NCBI GenBank assembly: GCA_019915015.1
Contig: JAHBBC010000055.1
Coordinates: 1-64,000, forward strand
Reading direction: 5' to 3'
Length of the DNA stretch: 64,000 nucleotides
Source of the DNA: Auriscalpium vulgare
Taxonomy: Eukaryota > Basidiomycota > Agaricomycetes > Russulales > Auriscalpiaceae
Made by a program: the position numbers and the translations under genes. This document shows, piece by piece, positions 34,299 to 45,078 of this stretch. The notes below the pieces were generated by a model. The model searched no databases. It was not told the origin of the DNA and saw nothing but the letters and a program-made list of their open reading frames with translations. Numbering within the stretch: position 1 is the stretch's first letter; the number at the start of each line of letters is the position of its first letter.

Positions 34299-36275
34299 AT
34301 GGTGTACCCAGGTACGCGGCCTCGATTCTTCCTCGCTCTCCCTCTGAACTCGGATCTATCCAGCCCGCAAGCATGCGACCCGGACGTTGCAAAAGCTTTC
34401 AGAACTTCTCCCGCCTGAGGAGCGCTTGAAGGTTTGCTCATACTGCTATTCCATCTTTAATCGCTCTAACTTAGCGATTACCAGCCGCAAATCATCCTCC
34501 TCGCCGGAGCATTGACCCCATACCGCAATGACACAGATCGCGAGATGCCATTCCGCCAGGTGAGGAGGTTTACTGTCATTGACTCTTTCCTTTCGGCTCA
34601 GGTTGTTTCTTAGGAATCCAACTTCCACTATCTGTCCGGATGCACTATCCCTGCTTCATACCTGCTGCTCACAGCGTCCTCCGCCATCTCCGATCCTTCT
34701 TCGCTCTCGCTGTTCATCCCCAAGGCCGAGCCAACCGACCTCATGTGGTCGCCGCCTCCACCAACAGCCGCTGCTGCTCGCGAGACCCACGATGTTGCTC
34801 ACGTCGACTACTCGTCCGAGCTCACTACCGCCATTGCCGACGCGCTGACCGCCTCCCCAGGCGCGCTCCTCCATACCCTCCCTCTGGGCTCCCCTCTGTT
34901 TCCCTCTGTCCCAACAGACATAGTTCAGCGTGCCCAGGTTGGCGCCGCTGTGACCGACGTGTACCTCCTATCTGCGCTGCATCGCGCGCGTCTCACAAAG
35001 GAGCCCGAGGAGATCGCGCGTATCAGGAAGGCCAACGCGATTAGCTCGCGCGCGCATGAGACTGTCATGCGTGTGCTTGGTGCCGGTGTCCGCGGTATTG
35101 CACAGGGAAAGGGCGCAGGCGTCGATCGGCCACTGCTTCCTGGCGAGTGGCTTATCGAGAAGGAAGTCGAAGCGGAGGCCATCTTTGTCGCGTCGTGTCG
35201 CCGCGAAGGGTGGGTCCGATCCTATCCAAACTGCTCATCGGTGACTCACTACAGCTCATCAGAGCCGTGCACCAAGCATATTTGCCGATTGTAGCGGCGT
35301 CCACGCGCGCGGCGACACTGCATTACTGCTGCAATGACCGAGAATTCGCGTGGGGCCCCGTCGGCCCGCACGACCATAAGAACCGTGCTGCCTTCGCGAA
35401 CGGCGAATCGCGCACGCTGCTCCCGCAAGTGCTTTTGATCGACGCTGGCTGCGAGTGGGACTGTTACGCATCCGACAGTCAGTCAGTCATCGGATCCCAT
35501 CTTAGCATAATCTCACTTCTTATGCCCTAGTCACCCGCACTATGCCTGTTGGAAACGGTGGGAAATTCTCTCCGGAAGCGCGGGCGATCTACGAGCTCGT
35601 GCTCGAAATGCAGCGCGTGCGTATTTTCTTTAAGACCATGCTTCCGCTTATTGATCTCTCCCCGCGCAGCTGTCTCTGGAGATCCTCAAGCCAGGCTTGC
35701 ATTGGGACGCTGTTCAGCTGCTTTGCCACCGCACGCTCGTGCGCGGCTTTCAACGGCTCGGCCTCTTCAAATCGCCCAACTCCCCTGGATCGGGCTCGTG
35801 GAACTCCGAAGAGGCGATCCTCGCGTCAGGTATCAGCGCGGCATTCTTCCCGCACGGAGTTGGGCACTCGCTTGGCATGGACGTACACGATGTACCAAGT
35901 GCGAGCAAGCCGGCCGTTAACGACACGATCAACAAAGGCGTCGAGCTCGGCAACTCAGCGTTCTATGAATACCTCCGACTGCGACTGCCGCTACAAGAGG
36001 GGATGGTTGTGGTGAGTGCTCAACATTTTGTGTTTGTGCACGGAATCATTGACGACGGGCAGACCGTCGAGCCGGGCATATACTTCCACGAACATCTTCT
36101 TGGCCCGGCGCGCGAGTCAAAGCACGTCGACCAGGCCGTACTGGCGCGATATCTAAATGTCGGCGGTGTCAGGATCGAAGACGTCGTGTTGATCACCGCT
36201 GACGGCGCGGAGAATCTTACAACCGTGAGGAGCGACGTTGATTGGGTGGAAGGGGTTTGCTCGGGACAGATCTGA
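34299..36275 (+). CDS. Xaa-Pro dipeptidase (prolidase), peptidase family M24B
   Basis: Prolidase hydrolyses Xaa-Pro dipeptides in the cytosol using two metal ions. A 13-nt first exon (34299-34311) joins the second to give MVYPARKHATRTLQKLSELL. Then come QIILLAGALTPYRNDTDREM and FHYLSGCTIPASYLLL of the N-terminal domain. The creatinase/M24 domain includes EEIARIRKANAISSRAHETV. Its five metal ligands are visible: Asp in LLIDAGCEWDCYASD (two), His in FFPHGVGHSLGMDVHD, Glu in VEPGIYFHEH and Glu in GGVRIEDVVLIT. The His of HQAYLPIVA, needed for catalysis, is also present. An intron follows EGMVV and restores VEPGIYF. The protein ends GVCSGQI. All catalytic residues are present, so the gene appears functional. 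It is divergent from the zinc protein gene. Confidence 0.9.
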
Positions 36276-36764
36276 AGACAAAGGGATGATGATGTGTGTA
36301 TGACGATTGTGAGCGCGAAGATAACATCAGCCGTGTACATGACGCAGCAGTGATGGAATGGAGCGTAGCCTTTATCGCGGTCCACCTCCTCCATCTTGAT
36401 CGTTCGTTGTGTCATGCCAGCGACGTAACGTAGGTAAGTAAGTATGCTCGTAGCTTCGTGAGTACTCCCTGAGCACTTACTCCTCATCAAGGATACTGAG
36501 AGTGTGAAAGGAAGATGCAGGCCGACACATTGTCAGCCCGTCAACGCCGCCGAGCCGAGTACTACTTGTAGTGGGCAGATCTCTCCGACTCGGCGCGTCT
36601 CAAAGCACTTGAAGTTTGAACTGCCGGATTCTCAAGTTTGGCCATCAAGTAGTAGGGCTGTTATAATACAACTTTTCAGCCTTCCAACTGTTCCTACTAA
36701 CGAAGGAAAGTGTCTACAACTAATATTATAAGGTCTATGCCGTCCAGCGTCATCTAGCCACCCA
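36276..36764. other. Spacer between prolidase and the first zinc-finger gene
   Basis: About 490 bp between convergent 3' ends, AT-richer at about 36650-36735. No gene is recognised. Confidence 0.45.
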
Positions 36765-37598
36765 TCAGGATTCCGACCCGTGCTGCTTCCTCTGATGCCG
36801 CAATAGCGCATCTTTGCGCGTAAATCGGGCAAGACACGCCTCACAGAGGAACTTCGCTCTAGCATTGTGCTTGGGGGACGTCTTCTGGTGGCGGTCGAGA
36901 TCGCTGACACGCGCGAACACGCGCGAGCCGCACCAACACATGCAATTAGGCGGCTTGAGCTGGTGCGACCCTTGCTTCTTTGGGCTGTGTACGAGTACGT
37001 TGGCGTCTTTCCAGTGTTGTGGTGCTATGGACGTGTGAGTTGAGTATGTTACGCCTCTTCTGGCCTTGCCATGTACTCACCGCGTGCCTTCAAGTCTACA
37101 GCAGCGGATGCGGACCCATTTGGCCGGGGTACCGCGGCTGTTGTGCCGTCTACAACATTCCTGTGCGACATAGTGTGGATTTCTCGCACGACTGTGCCGG
37201 CCCCAACAGGAAGCACTGGTTCGAGATTTGTCGACCGCGCCGGGGCGCGGGTAAATATATCTCCTCGGTCCATGCCACCACCCTCGTTGGGATGCCCCTC
37301 CACGGAAGTGTACGATATGAACTCCCTCAGGAACTGCTCTGCAGACGGCGATGTGAACTACAGCATGTGTGTAAATCGCCAGGTCTGCCGTCAGCGAATA
37401 ATCTTTTGAGCTCGAAACGCCAACGCTCACATTCTGCCCGTTCGTAGAGCTGCTGGCATAGGCATTTGTGCCACCTGAGCCGTACCTAGAGCTTGCCTCT
37501 GCCGGCCTTAACTCGTCCTGGCGCGACGTAGTGATAATGGCTCCCGCTCCGGTGAGCTCCAAGGGTTGCGGCATATCCGAGTCCCAGATGTTGTACAT
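36765..37598 (-). CDS. C2H2 zinc-finger protein, tandem copy 1
   Basis: Three exons (37431-37598, 37081-37336, 36765-37024) sum to 684 nt, 227 residues. A variable, Ser/Gly-rich N-terminus (MYNIWDSDMPQPLELTGAGA) leads to two C-terminal zinc fingers. Finger 1 is CWCGSRVFARVSDLDRHQKT followed by SPKH. Finger 2 is CEACLARFTRKDALLRHQRK followed by QH. The end is GSES. The pattern of a first finger with SDLxRH and H-x6-H, then a second with RxDALLRHxRKxH, is shared with the next three minus-strand genes, so this is one copy of a local family. Such proteins are presumed DNA-binding transcription factors. The N-terminal region carries no recognised domain. Function and targets are unknown. Confidence 0.8.
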
Positions 37599-38043
37599 TT
37601 CTCTGCAAGTCTGCTCCGTGCTGTCCGTGAAGCAGCAAAAGAAAGTGCGGAGAAAGAGTAACGCGAGCCCATCGTGTGCCCTTCGCTTTTTGTCGCAGCC
37701 CTGTGCGCCGCCTCCCGCCTCCCGCCTCCCCGAGCATCGACATCAAGGGAGGGAGACGGAACGTGCGATTTATACTAGTTATGGTGAGCTGGGTTGCCTA
37801 CTTTTGGTAACTCGCGGGGCGGCGCACACCTCACGCACAACGCGCGGATGCCGCGTGCGGATGGGCGGTGCTGGCGGCGGCGGCGGGCGCGCTCAGTATG
37901 CGCCGCGCGACAATAAGTATAGGCGCCACGGGCGCTCGCTCAGCTGTGCCTTGGACATGTGCGAAATGACGCGGACGAGCTTCGCTGGCGTCGGTGCTGC
38001 GTAGATGTTAAGACTGTCTTCTGTGCCGAGGTCAGCCACGGTG
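37599..38043. other. Upstream region of zinc-finger copy 1
   Basis: About 450 bp, the presumed promoter of copy 1, ending at the target duplication of the element at 38051. Pyrimidine-rich on the plus strand near 37690-37730 (CCGCCTCCCG repeats). No gene is seen. Confidence 0.4.
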
Positions 38044-38896
38044 ACTAGGAACTGAATGCAAACGACCCAACACGATGACACTGAATGCAAACGACCCAAC
38101 ACGAAGTGGACGCAGATTATTATGTCAGCAGACCCGTGGACCCAATCCGTTAAAGTGGACCTATCCGTGTCAACCTCGTTATCTCAAGCCTCAGTGTCTT
38201 TCACAGGCGGTCAATGTATCAACTACTTGAATGCGACCCGTTGGGATAAGTTGCGCAGGCTGAAGGCTAATATCCCATGTTCGGCGGCCATCGAAGACCT
38301 CAAATGCATAGCTCACATAGAAGAATATATATTGAAGTCATCAAATTATGGTATGCTCGAAACTACCGACGACCTGTCCGTCCGCTGCTGAGGCCGGCAC
38401 TTTGGATCACCGCCTACTCGGTGATCGAGCACAGGCGCGGGCTTGGCAGCGAGGGAAAACGCGCTCACGGAGACGCATGCGAGGCGGGAGGAAGGTGAGG
38501 GGGCAGCCACGGTGGGGCGAGCTTCACGGCGTGTTGCGCTGTGCCTTTGTGGGATGTGGTCGAGGGCCGGGACCACCTTCGCAGTCTTGCAGCCGCAGTC
38601 GACGGGGCCTAGGTCCGCAACGGGCAACATGCGCGGCGCGCCCGAGGTGCTCGAACATCGCACTAGGTTGTCGTTGCTCCGAGTCGGCGGCGTCGCGGCG
38701 AACGGGCACGACATCGTGCCCTCTCGTGCACCTGACCCACTGCAGGCATGCAGGCGCGAGAGCGCGACGTGCGTGGCGCGATGCGCCGCCGGCGATGCCT
38801 ACAAACGGTGCGAGGAGGTGGAGGGGAATGGAGGAACTAGTGAAAAATCAGTTGATGTCGCTCCGTGTTGGGTCGTTTGCATTCAGTTAACTAGGA
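38044..38896. mobile_element. Non-autonomous TIR element (MITE-like), about 0.84 kb
   Basis: A 24-bp perfect terminal inverted repeat lies at 38051-38074 and 38864-38887. It starts ACTGAATGCAAACGACCC reading inward. A second direct copy of the left repeat lies at 38080-38103. The element is flanked by ACTAGGA at 38044-38050 and 38890-38896, a likely 7-bp target-site duplication. Seven or eight bp would fit hAT- or related-type insertion, but the two bases between the right TIR and the duplication leave the exact ends open. No transposase is encoded. Plus-strand frames in the GC-rich right half (38390-38860) have no signature. It lies between zinc-finger copies 1 and 2. Confidence 0.75.
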
Positions 38897-39948
38897 TTGT
38901 GTCATCTCTGCTACCGCCCCATGCTCACCAGATGATATCCAGATATACCAATCTAAACAAATCCATCGGGCGCTGCACCAACCATGCGATGTGCAAGCTA
39001 GGTCGCGTCTTGTTGAAGCTCGATGCTAGAATGATGCTGCGTTCCACGACTTAGTGACGGGACTGGCTGATATCTCTCCTATCTCACCTCCAGTTTCAGC
39101 GGCATATATATCGGTGCTTCTGACCATTGGGATAGATCCAGACGGCCTTACAGCCTTTTGAGATGGTACTTAGTAGCAGTGTTTTGCTCACGTGGGTTGA
39201 TCGTGCACGCCAGAGCGGGGCGGGTCACGTATGTATGCAGCAGCCTTATATGTCGAGGCAGCACGACGTACCAGCACAGCCTCTGCTAGCAGTAAGCCTC
39301 GAGATCCTCTCATGCATGTGTCCACCAGTCCAGGAGCGGCAGATTGAAGGACCCTCTAGATCTGTTCCACGGCGCAAAGCAAATCGTTCGGCAGTGGATG
39401 ATTACCTGCGCCTCGTCACTTTGACGATTGGATATTTTGTACTAGATTTGCTCAAAAAATTCGTTGACTGTACTACTGTGGATTCTGCGCGTTTGAGTGG
39501 CAGTTCGTAGGGTGAGTGGCTCATGTGGACCGGGTGACTTGTGGGTGGCTGGTGGCGGTTGTCGGCCCGGCGCGCTAGCGACTCACTTGGTTACGCCTTC
39601 AATGACAGCCTGCTCATCACCATGCAATCCTAGTATCGAGCGCATTTGCTCTCCTATATAACAAGGTGTGACCGTCCGTTAAGAACGCCAAATGCCATCC
39701 CTTCTTCCTTTTCGTGCAACAACAAGCCGACCGCTACCCCCTGTCCCTCTTTGCCTCACCCACACGACATCTCGTCGGCGCGAGTCACAATCTTTTTTTG
39801 AAGCTGAAAGAAGGGTTTATATGTGCGTATCATACCTTTATCTGACAGCGTACGAACTGATACCAAGAGCAGAGGCTGCACTGATAATGCGAACTGTCTG
39901 CATCGACGTCTATGTCTAAGACTACCAAAGAACACACCATGTTTTCCG
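38897..39948. other. Spacer between the TIR element and zinc-finger copy 2
   Basis: About 1.05 kb with no recognised gene. Short frames on both strands, including a 115-codon plus-strand frame at 39163-39510, lack any family signature. It includes the 3' flank of copy 2. Confidence 0.45.
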
Positions 39949-40882
39949 TCAGTCCTCTGGCAGTGTCCACGTATGCTGCTTTCGTTTGTGTCGCAATAGT
40001 GCGTCATGACGAGTAAACGTCGTGAGGCATTCTTCACACTCGAAATGTCCATTCCCACCATGCACCCTTGCAGTCTGACGATGCCGCCGCAGGTCACTCA
40101 AGCGCTCGAACACATGCGGCCCGCATTCGCACGTATGGCCTTCGGACGTAGTACCCTGATATGGCCCCGTGTTGCGCGCACGTCGTTTTGATAGTCGAGC
40201 TGAGAATGAAGTGTGTTCAGGTAAGTTCTTTTCGCTGTGAGCGACAGAATAGCTTACTGGAAGTGCTTTTTCCCAGTGACGACGCAGGTGTCATGGCATC
40301 TTGCGGAGAAGATCCAGCTACGCTTTCTTCTTTGAAGGATTGCACGCTTCCAGAGGCTATCTCAGAGCCGTCTCGAACGCTGGGTATCGCGCCGATATAC
40401 GGAGAAGCTCCCAGGCCTGGCCATGGACTCGGGCTACCCGCCGCCGTCGCCATCATCGTATGAGGTGGCGGCAAGGGCAAGTCGCTTGGAAAGGACTGAG
40501 CCTGAGCCTGGAGCCAGGAGGCGGAAGTTTGGGCCAACCGCGACGTCTCTCCCTCTGGACGCTGAGGTGATTCCCCGCCGAGGAGTTTGGGCGGCCACGA
40601 TCCGAAATTTCGTAGGAACTCTTCGAGAGGTTGGTACGGGGACTGTGGAGGTTCTGGGATTAGTCACTTTTCACGCCGATGCCAGCTTGCGCTCACTCCT
40701 TGCATTTCAGCACTTCTGTAGGCTTGCCAAGACGCGCCGCTCTCAAGCTCTGCTGGCGAAGAATTGGCAGTGGAAACATCGGCAGTGCTATCACCTGGGC
40801 CAGGATCTGGCGGGTGGTTGTTACTGCCACTTGCACCAGCTTGGAGGTGACTGCTTGAGTATCTCGGTGCGTTGCCCCTCAT
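39949..40882 (-). CDS. C2H2 zinc-finger protein, tandem copy 2
   Basis: Three exons (40697-40882, 40258-40642, 39949-40199) total 822 nt, 273 residues. The N-terminal region is low complexity and Ser/Pro-rich (SSPAELESGASWQAYRSAEM, then PYQPLEEFLRNFGSWPPK). The third exon opens with a basic run SKRRARNTGPYQ. The two fingers are CECGPHVFERLSDLRRHRQT followed by ARVH, and CEECLTTFTRHDALLRHKRK followed by QH. The end is TWTLPED. The second finger is nearly the same as in copy 1 (DALLRHxRKQH). Exon 3 carries both fingers, as in the other copies. The start at 40882 is the first ATG of an open exon and is the least certain part. Confidence 0.78.
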
Positions 40883-41642
40883 TTATTGTCTCGTTCTCGT
40901 CTGCACTTGGTGCCGGGGACGCTGGGGGGTGCAGAAGAGGGAGGCGGGCAGGAGACATCAGCGATTGTCTTCTGTTTTGTTCTCGTGCTGTGCGACAGGG
41001 TTTGTCCATGCGCCTTCGGTTTGTCGGGGGCCGGAAGGCGTCCATCTACCGACGTTGGCTCACCGCGTCGAAAGCTCTCCGCGTCCGTATATGGTCATTC
41101 CTGTTGCCCTTATATGGTGACTCGCGCCTCGTGGATGTTGCATTGGTTAAAGCGATGCACGATGTATGCCCTATCGAAGCACTTCCGGAGGTGAGATGGT
41201 CTTCTTTCTGATTTCACCGACGGGTGGCGAAGCGCTCGGCGTTTATCGGTACAGGTCTCAATCAGCGGTGAGTGCACAATGGAAGGTGTCTGCGATGAGC
41301 ATTGCTCATAGCAATTAGCCCGGAATGTGCTGCTGCAACTCTTTAGTCGTTCTGAAGCAAAAATTGGCGAGGACGTGGAGTGTAGTTCATCATACGCGCA
41401 GGGCCACGGTGAGCACAGCCCACCCTCGCCATTATACTGCGACACTCATGTCTCGATTTCATGACTAGGTCATTCCCTGACTATTTCGACCTTCGGACAG
41501 TCTGGAATGAGAGTTGCTGTCGCGTCCAGCGACAGGCGCGTCGTATTACTTCAACAAATGGAAAGAAAAGGCACATGTGATGTGGACGTAGGCGAAGAAA
41601 ATGAGTAACATAAGTGTAGGAGGTGAGTATCATTTACGCATC
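40883..41642. other. Spacer between zinc-finger copies 2 and 3
   Basis: About 760 bp. A minus-strand frame at 41110-41445 ends HLRKCFDRAYIVHR and could be an eroded finger, but the ligand spacing does not fit and I do not call it. A short perfect hairpin (CTGTCGC/GCGACAG) occurs at about 41517-41535. Confidence 0.35.
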
Positions 41643-42793
41643 TCAACCCCGTTTAATTTTGTGTATATTTTCCAGATGCCGATTATATGCGTCTTCTCGG
41701 CTGCACGACTTAGGGCAATACTGGCAAAAAATTCTGTCTTTCCTGTGTGCTCGAGCCGTCTCCATGTGCCGCTGCAGGTCTGAGGCACGACTGAAGTCTG
41801 TCTCACACTCGTCACAAGGATGACGGGCAGAAACAGGTGCCTTTCGGCGTGCATTTCGTCGTGATTTTCGAGCGTGACCTGCCATGACGAAACACGGTAA
41901 GTAAGCGAAGTTTTCAGCTACACGGTGCTACTCACCGGATGGGGTGTTAGAATGCGTGTTGTACGCATCCGACGAAAGCGACGAGGCGCTCTGGAATGAA
42001 GCAGCCCCGTTATTGCCCATCGCTGGAGTGCCGCTTGTCCTCGCCCCGAAGTCCCGGAGATGCCCCGGGCTTCTGGGAGATCCCATGATCAGGGACTCCG
42101 TCGAGGAGACTTGCAACGATCCGGTGGTCAGGAGCTGCGATGGTCCTGCCATGGGCTTTAGGAGATTCGCTGGGCGCAACAGGTGAGCATTCGTCGACGT
42201 CGTGTCTCAGCTGTCTTGGGTGCTCACCATAATTATGGAATTCATAGCTAAAGCTGGATGCACTCTGCCCCTCGAAGGCAGGTGGTAAAGGCGATGGGAC
42301 ATCCTGAGGACTGCGCATGCTCATGTCACTCCTCGCTGTCATGGGCGTCGAAGGGTAGGGAGAGGAAGAGCCAGAATCCCAGTACTCGGTGGGATATGGA
42401 CTAGGCGGGGAAAGCGAGGTCAACGTGGCCGTGTTGATCTGCAAGCTGTTCGTCTGAGGGAACGCTGTGGGCACCTCAAGGCCGAAAGGAGAGGACAAGT
42501 GCTGCATGGGTGTGTACAAGGGCTTTTAAGAGGGTGGCGGTGAGTACACGCCACCTGGACATGCGCTGGAGGCTCACCAAAGTTTCTCCAACTGTAGGAT
42601 TGGCGTAGTCACCACCGGGGAGGAGGATGTCTTCGAAATGACTATGCACCACAACTCCCGCCATGCCCGAACCTCCGACCGGACCACCGGAAAGCTCAGG
42701 ATGCCCGAAGGTGGTGGCGGGTGATATATGGTTTTGATCAGTGGTATAGATGATAGAGTCAAAGAAGAGGTCGATAGGTGAGCTCCCGTCCAT
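41643..42793 (-). CDS. C2H2 zinc-finger protein, tandem copy 3
   Basis: Four exons (42578-42793, 42228-42501, 41936-42169, 41643-41878) total 960 nt, 319 residues. A long N-terminal region (MDGSSPIDLFFDSIIYTT, then SLSPPSPYPTEYWDSGSSS and similar) is Ser/Pro-rich, as in activation domains. A basic stretch ARKSRRNARRKAPVSARH precedes the fingers. Finger 1 is CDECETDFSRASDLQRHMET followed by ARAH. Finger 2 is CQYCPKSCSREDAYNRHLEN followed by IH. The end is KIKRG. The order basic patch then two fingers at the C-terminus matches copies 1 and 2. It is the longest copy. A 253-codon frame across 42574-43335, which overlaps exon 1 out of frame, was rejected. Confidence 0.82.
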
Positions 42794-43464
42794 CTTTGTT
42801 GGTGTATGAGAGGATGTGGAGGGGCGGCAAGTAGGTCGCGGTGCTGGGCAGGTGGTGGTTTGGGGGAAAAGGGAACGACAGAATCATTCCGCCCTCTCCC
42901 CCTTTTGTTGGCGAGCAGTGCCGCCGAACCCACCGGCCTCACCTGGGCCCTCAAGCAGCCGGAGCCTTGCTCATCGTCAGAGACAGCACCGACGCTCAAT
43001 ATGGTGCGTTTCATTGCCCATAAAAGGTAACTCGCGTAGGAAGAGCAGCCTCGTGTCGGGACGATAGCGCCCTCCCCCGCTCCCTCCTGATTTCTCTCAC
43101 AAGAACAACAAGCGAATGACATAACCGATTGATACGAATCAGCCCACGATCTACATGAGCGCTCACGGTCCGTCTTGCCCTTGACGTCCTTGTGCGTCGC
43201 TAACCCGGGCAGGTCGGCTACGTTCCTGGCCATTGTTTTTCCCCAAGCCTTCACAATTCGCTGCCCCGGAGACAAACAAGATGTCTTACAGCCGAATCTT
43301 GGTGATCCTGGCTTCTGACTACCGCTGGAGAACAACGGCTAGACAGTGGGACCCGTCGTCCGGGAAGTACGTTTGTCACTTGTTGAAAGGAAGTCGTCAT
43401 ACACAATATTAACAATCGCTGGAAAAGACATGCGAATGCGTCGCTGGTGCTCATTGGTAAGGTA
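42794..43464. other. Spacer between zinc-finger copies 3 and 4
   Basis: About 670 bp holding the promoter of copy 3 and the 3' flank of copy 4. No gene is recognised. Confidence 0.45.
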
Positions 43465-44239
43465 CTAAGTATTGTCAAAGCTTCGCTCCCAACCTTCGGC
43501 CACGCGGTAGAAAACAGCAGTGGGCGTGCATCTCAGCGACGTCCCTTGTCCCGCTCGCTGCCTCGTCATCTCCAGGCCCATGGATACGTTGGCCATGCAA
43601 CTTCTCCGATGCCGGTCAAAGGAAGCGCGCCGCATCAAATTGGCGTTGCATTCGTCACAAGCGTAGGTAAGCCTGCCGTACCATCATACTTAGGAAGAGT
43701 GACTGTCAGTGAGCCGTCGTATCGCACCTGTCCCTATGCGCCCTTGATCCTGCCTGATGTCTCCGGACACTGCTCATAAGTGCATAGTATTGGCCGCAAC
43801 AAAAATGATCGCCTGACGACGTTCGAATAGCTACTGTCAATAAAGTGAGTATGTATTGCAGGCAAACTGTAGCAGTGCTCACTCATGGACGGGATGTCGT
43901 AGCACATATCCACGTCATGATCGCTACGTTGCATCCAATGCACATTGTCGGGGGAAGCAGAATGTGCGGAACCTCCCATGCTCGCCCCGTCCCAAGCTGG
44001 CACGGAGCTGGCAGAGTAGTACTCGTTCACCACTACGAGACCAGGATCGAGGCTGAACGCATCTCCGACACCGGGCCCCGGGAACTAGGTGATCAAGGCG
44101 CATGTTATGAGCTCGCTGTACCCACAGCATCAACGCAAAGACCCACGTCCTCGAAGTATCTTACAACACCGCCGTCGAAGATCGTCTTTCCGGGTCCGAT
44201 CTGTCGTCGCCAGGAGGGCAGTACGAGGTGCAGTGGCAT
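43465..44239 (-). CDS. C2H2-like zinc-finger protein, degenerate tandem copy 4
   Basis: Four exons (44122-44239, 43883-44062, 43728-43830, 43465-43672) total 609 nt, 202 residues, with no in-frame stop. The N-terminus is MPLHLVLPSWRRQIGPGK. The finger region reads CCGQYYALMSSVRRHQAG followed by SRAH, then CDECNANLMRRASFDRHRRS followed by C. Compared with copies 1-3, the first pair of Cys is adjacent (CC, no spacer residue) and the aromatic core residue of finger 2 is lost. The final His is replaced by Cys. The reading frame and splice sites are preserved, so this is either a diverged protein with altered metal binding (a C2HC second finger is possible) or an early-stage pseudogene. It ends EGWERSFDNT. 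Confidence 0.7.
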
Positions 44240-45078
44240 GTTGGACTCTCGTTATGTGGTACCGGTCGCCGGCAAAATGAACAGATCTTCGCGTTTGACA
44301 TTCTGTGAGGGAGATACAGGAACAAGGCCGAAGAATAATTCTGTCGATGAACAGCGAAGGAAGCTGACTTTGATAACCCCCTCGTGCCATGGGCCGCCCT
44401 TTTGTGTCCCCAATTCCTAGAACACAGCCCGACATGTGGTGAAAGGTGGCGAACCGAATCATTCCGGTGTTAGCACGGATCATACGGTCCACTCACCGCC
44501 GCCACCCATCAGCGGGAGCCGACGACGTCCTGTTATGGTAATTTTTGGTTACTATAAAAGGGAGTTGGGAGAGAAGCCTCGCCTCGTGCTAAGGTCTCAT
44601 GAGTGCAACGTTGGAGGAGCGGTGTCACTTACGCGATTGGCAAACAAAACATGCAGATAACGCTTCGGTATCGTAAGCTATGGAGGCCATCATTGGGAAC
44701 ATTCGTACATCGGTGCCGCAAACGAGCAATACTCATGCTTTGTATACGTCATTTCTCCGAGTCCTGACCATCGCACTGCCTGCACAGCCGGGTATTTCAT
44801 CGGAAATACCGTGGAAATTATGGTAAAAGGATTCTACTTATATTACCAGAGATACTGTGAGAGGTATTTAAAGTATTGCATAACAAACACTAAGGCAGAC
44901 AAAGGCCCACAGCCGCGGGGGTAAGTATTTCTTTATGAATACTTTACAGTATTTCCAAGGTTTTTCTCGTCAAATACGTACAGTCGTTTTACAGTTATTT
45001 CCACAGTATTTCTTGGTGTGCCACTCGACCGCGCAGGCAGTGTCACAACGTCTCGAACCAGATCGCTGCAGCCCGTAA
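44240..45078. other. Spacer upstream of zinc-finger copy 4
   Basis: About 840 bp with no gene. It contains the AT-rich inverted-repeat element listed separately (44803-45012) and lies downstream of the aldo/keto reductase remnant. Confidence 0.5.
44803..45012. mobile_element. Short AT-rich inverted-repeat element (MITE-like)
   Basis: Imperfect inverted arms of 26 nt at 44803-44828 and 44987-45012 match at about 22 of 26 positions. Both read GAAATAC(C/T)GTGGAAAT inward. The 210-bp segment is much more AT-rich than its surroundings and repeats TATTTC/GAAATA motifs. A small hairpin, GGTATTTC-ATCG-GAAATACC, sits at the left end (44791-44810). There is no coding potential. It lies just downstream of the damaged aldo/keto reductase. 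Confidence 0.55.

Noticed and set aside
41110..41445. Possible fifth zinc-finger relic
   Set aside because: It ends HLRKCFDRAYIVHR, but ligand spacing does not fit C2H2 and neighbouring exons could not be assembled.
42574..43335. 253-codon minus-strand frame
   Set aside because: It overlaps exon 1 of zinc-finger copy 3 out of frame; the spliced zinc-finger model explains the coding signal better.
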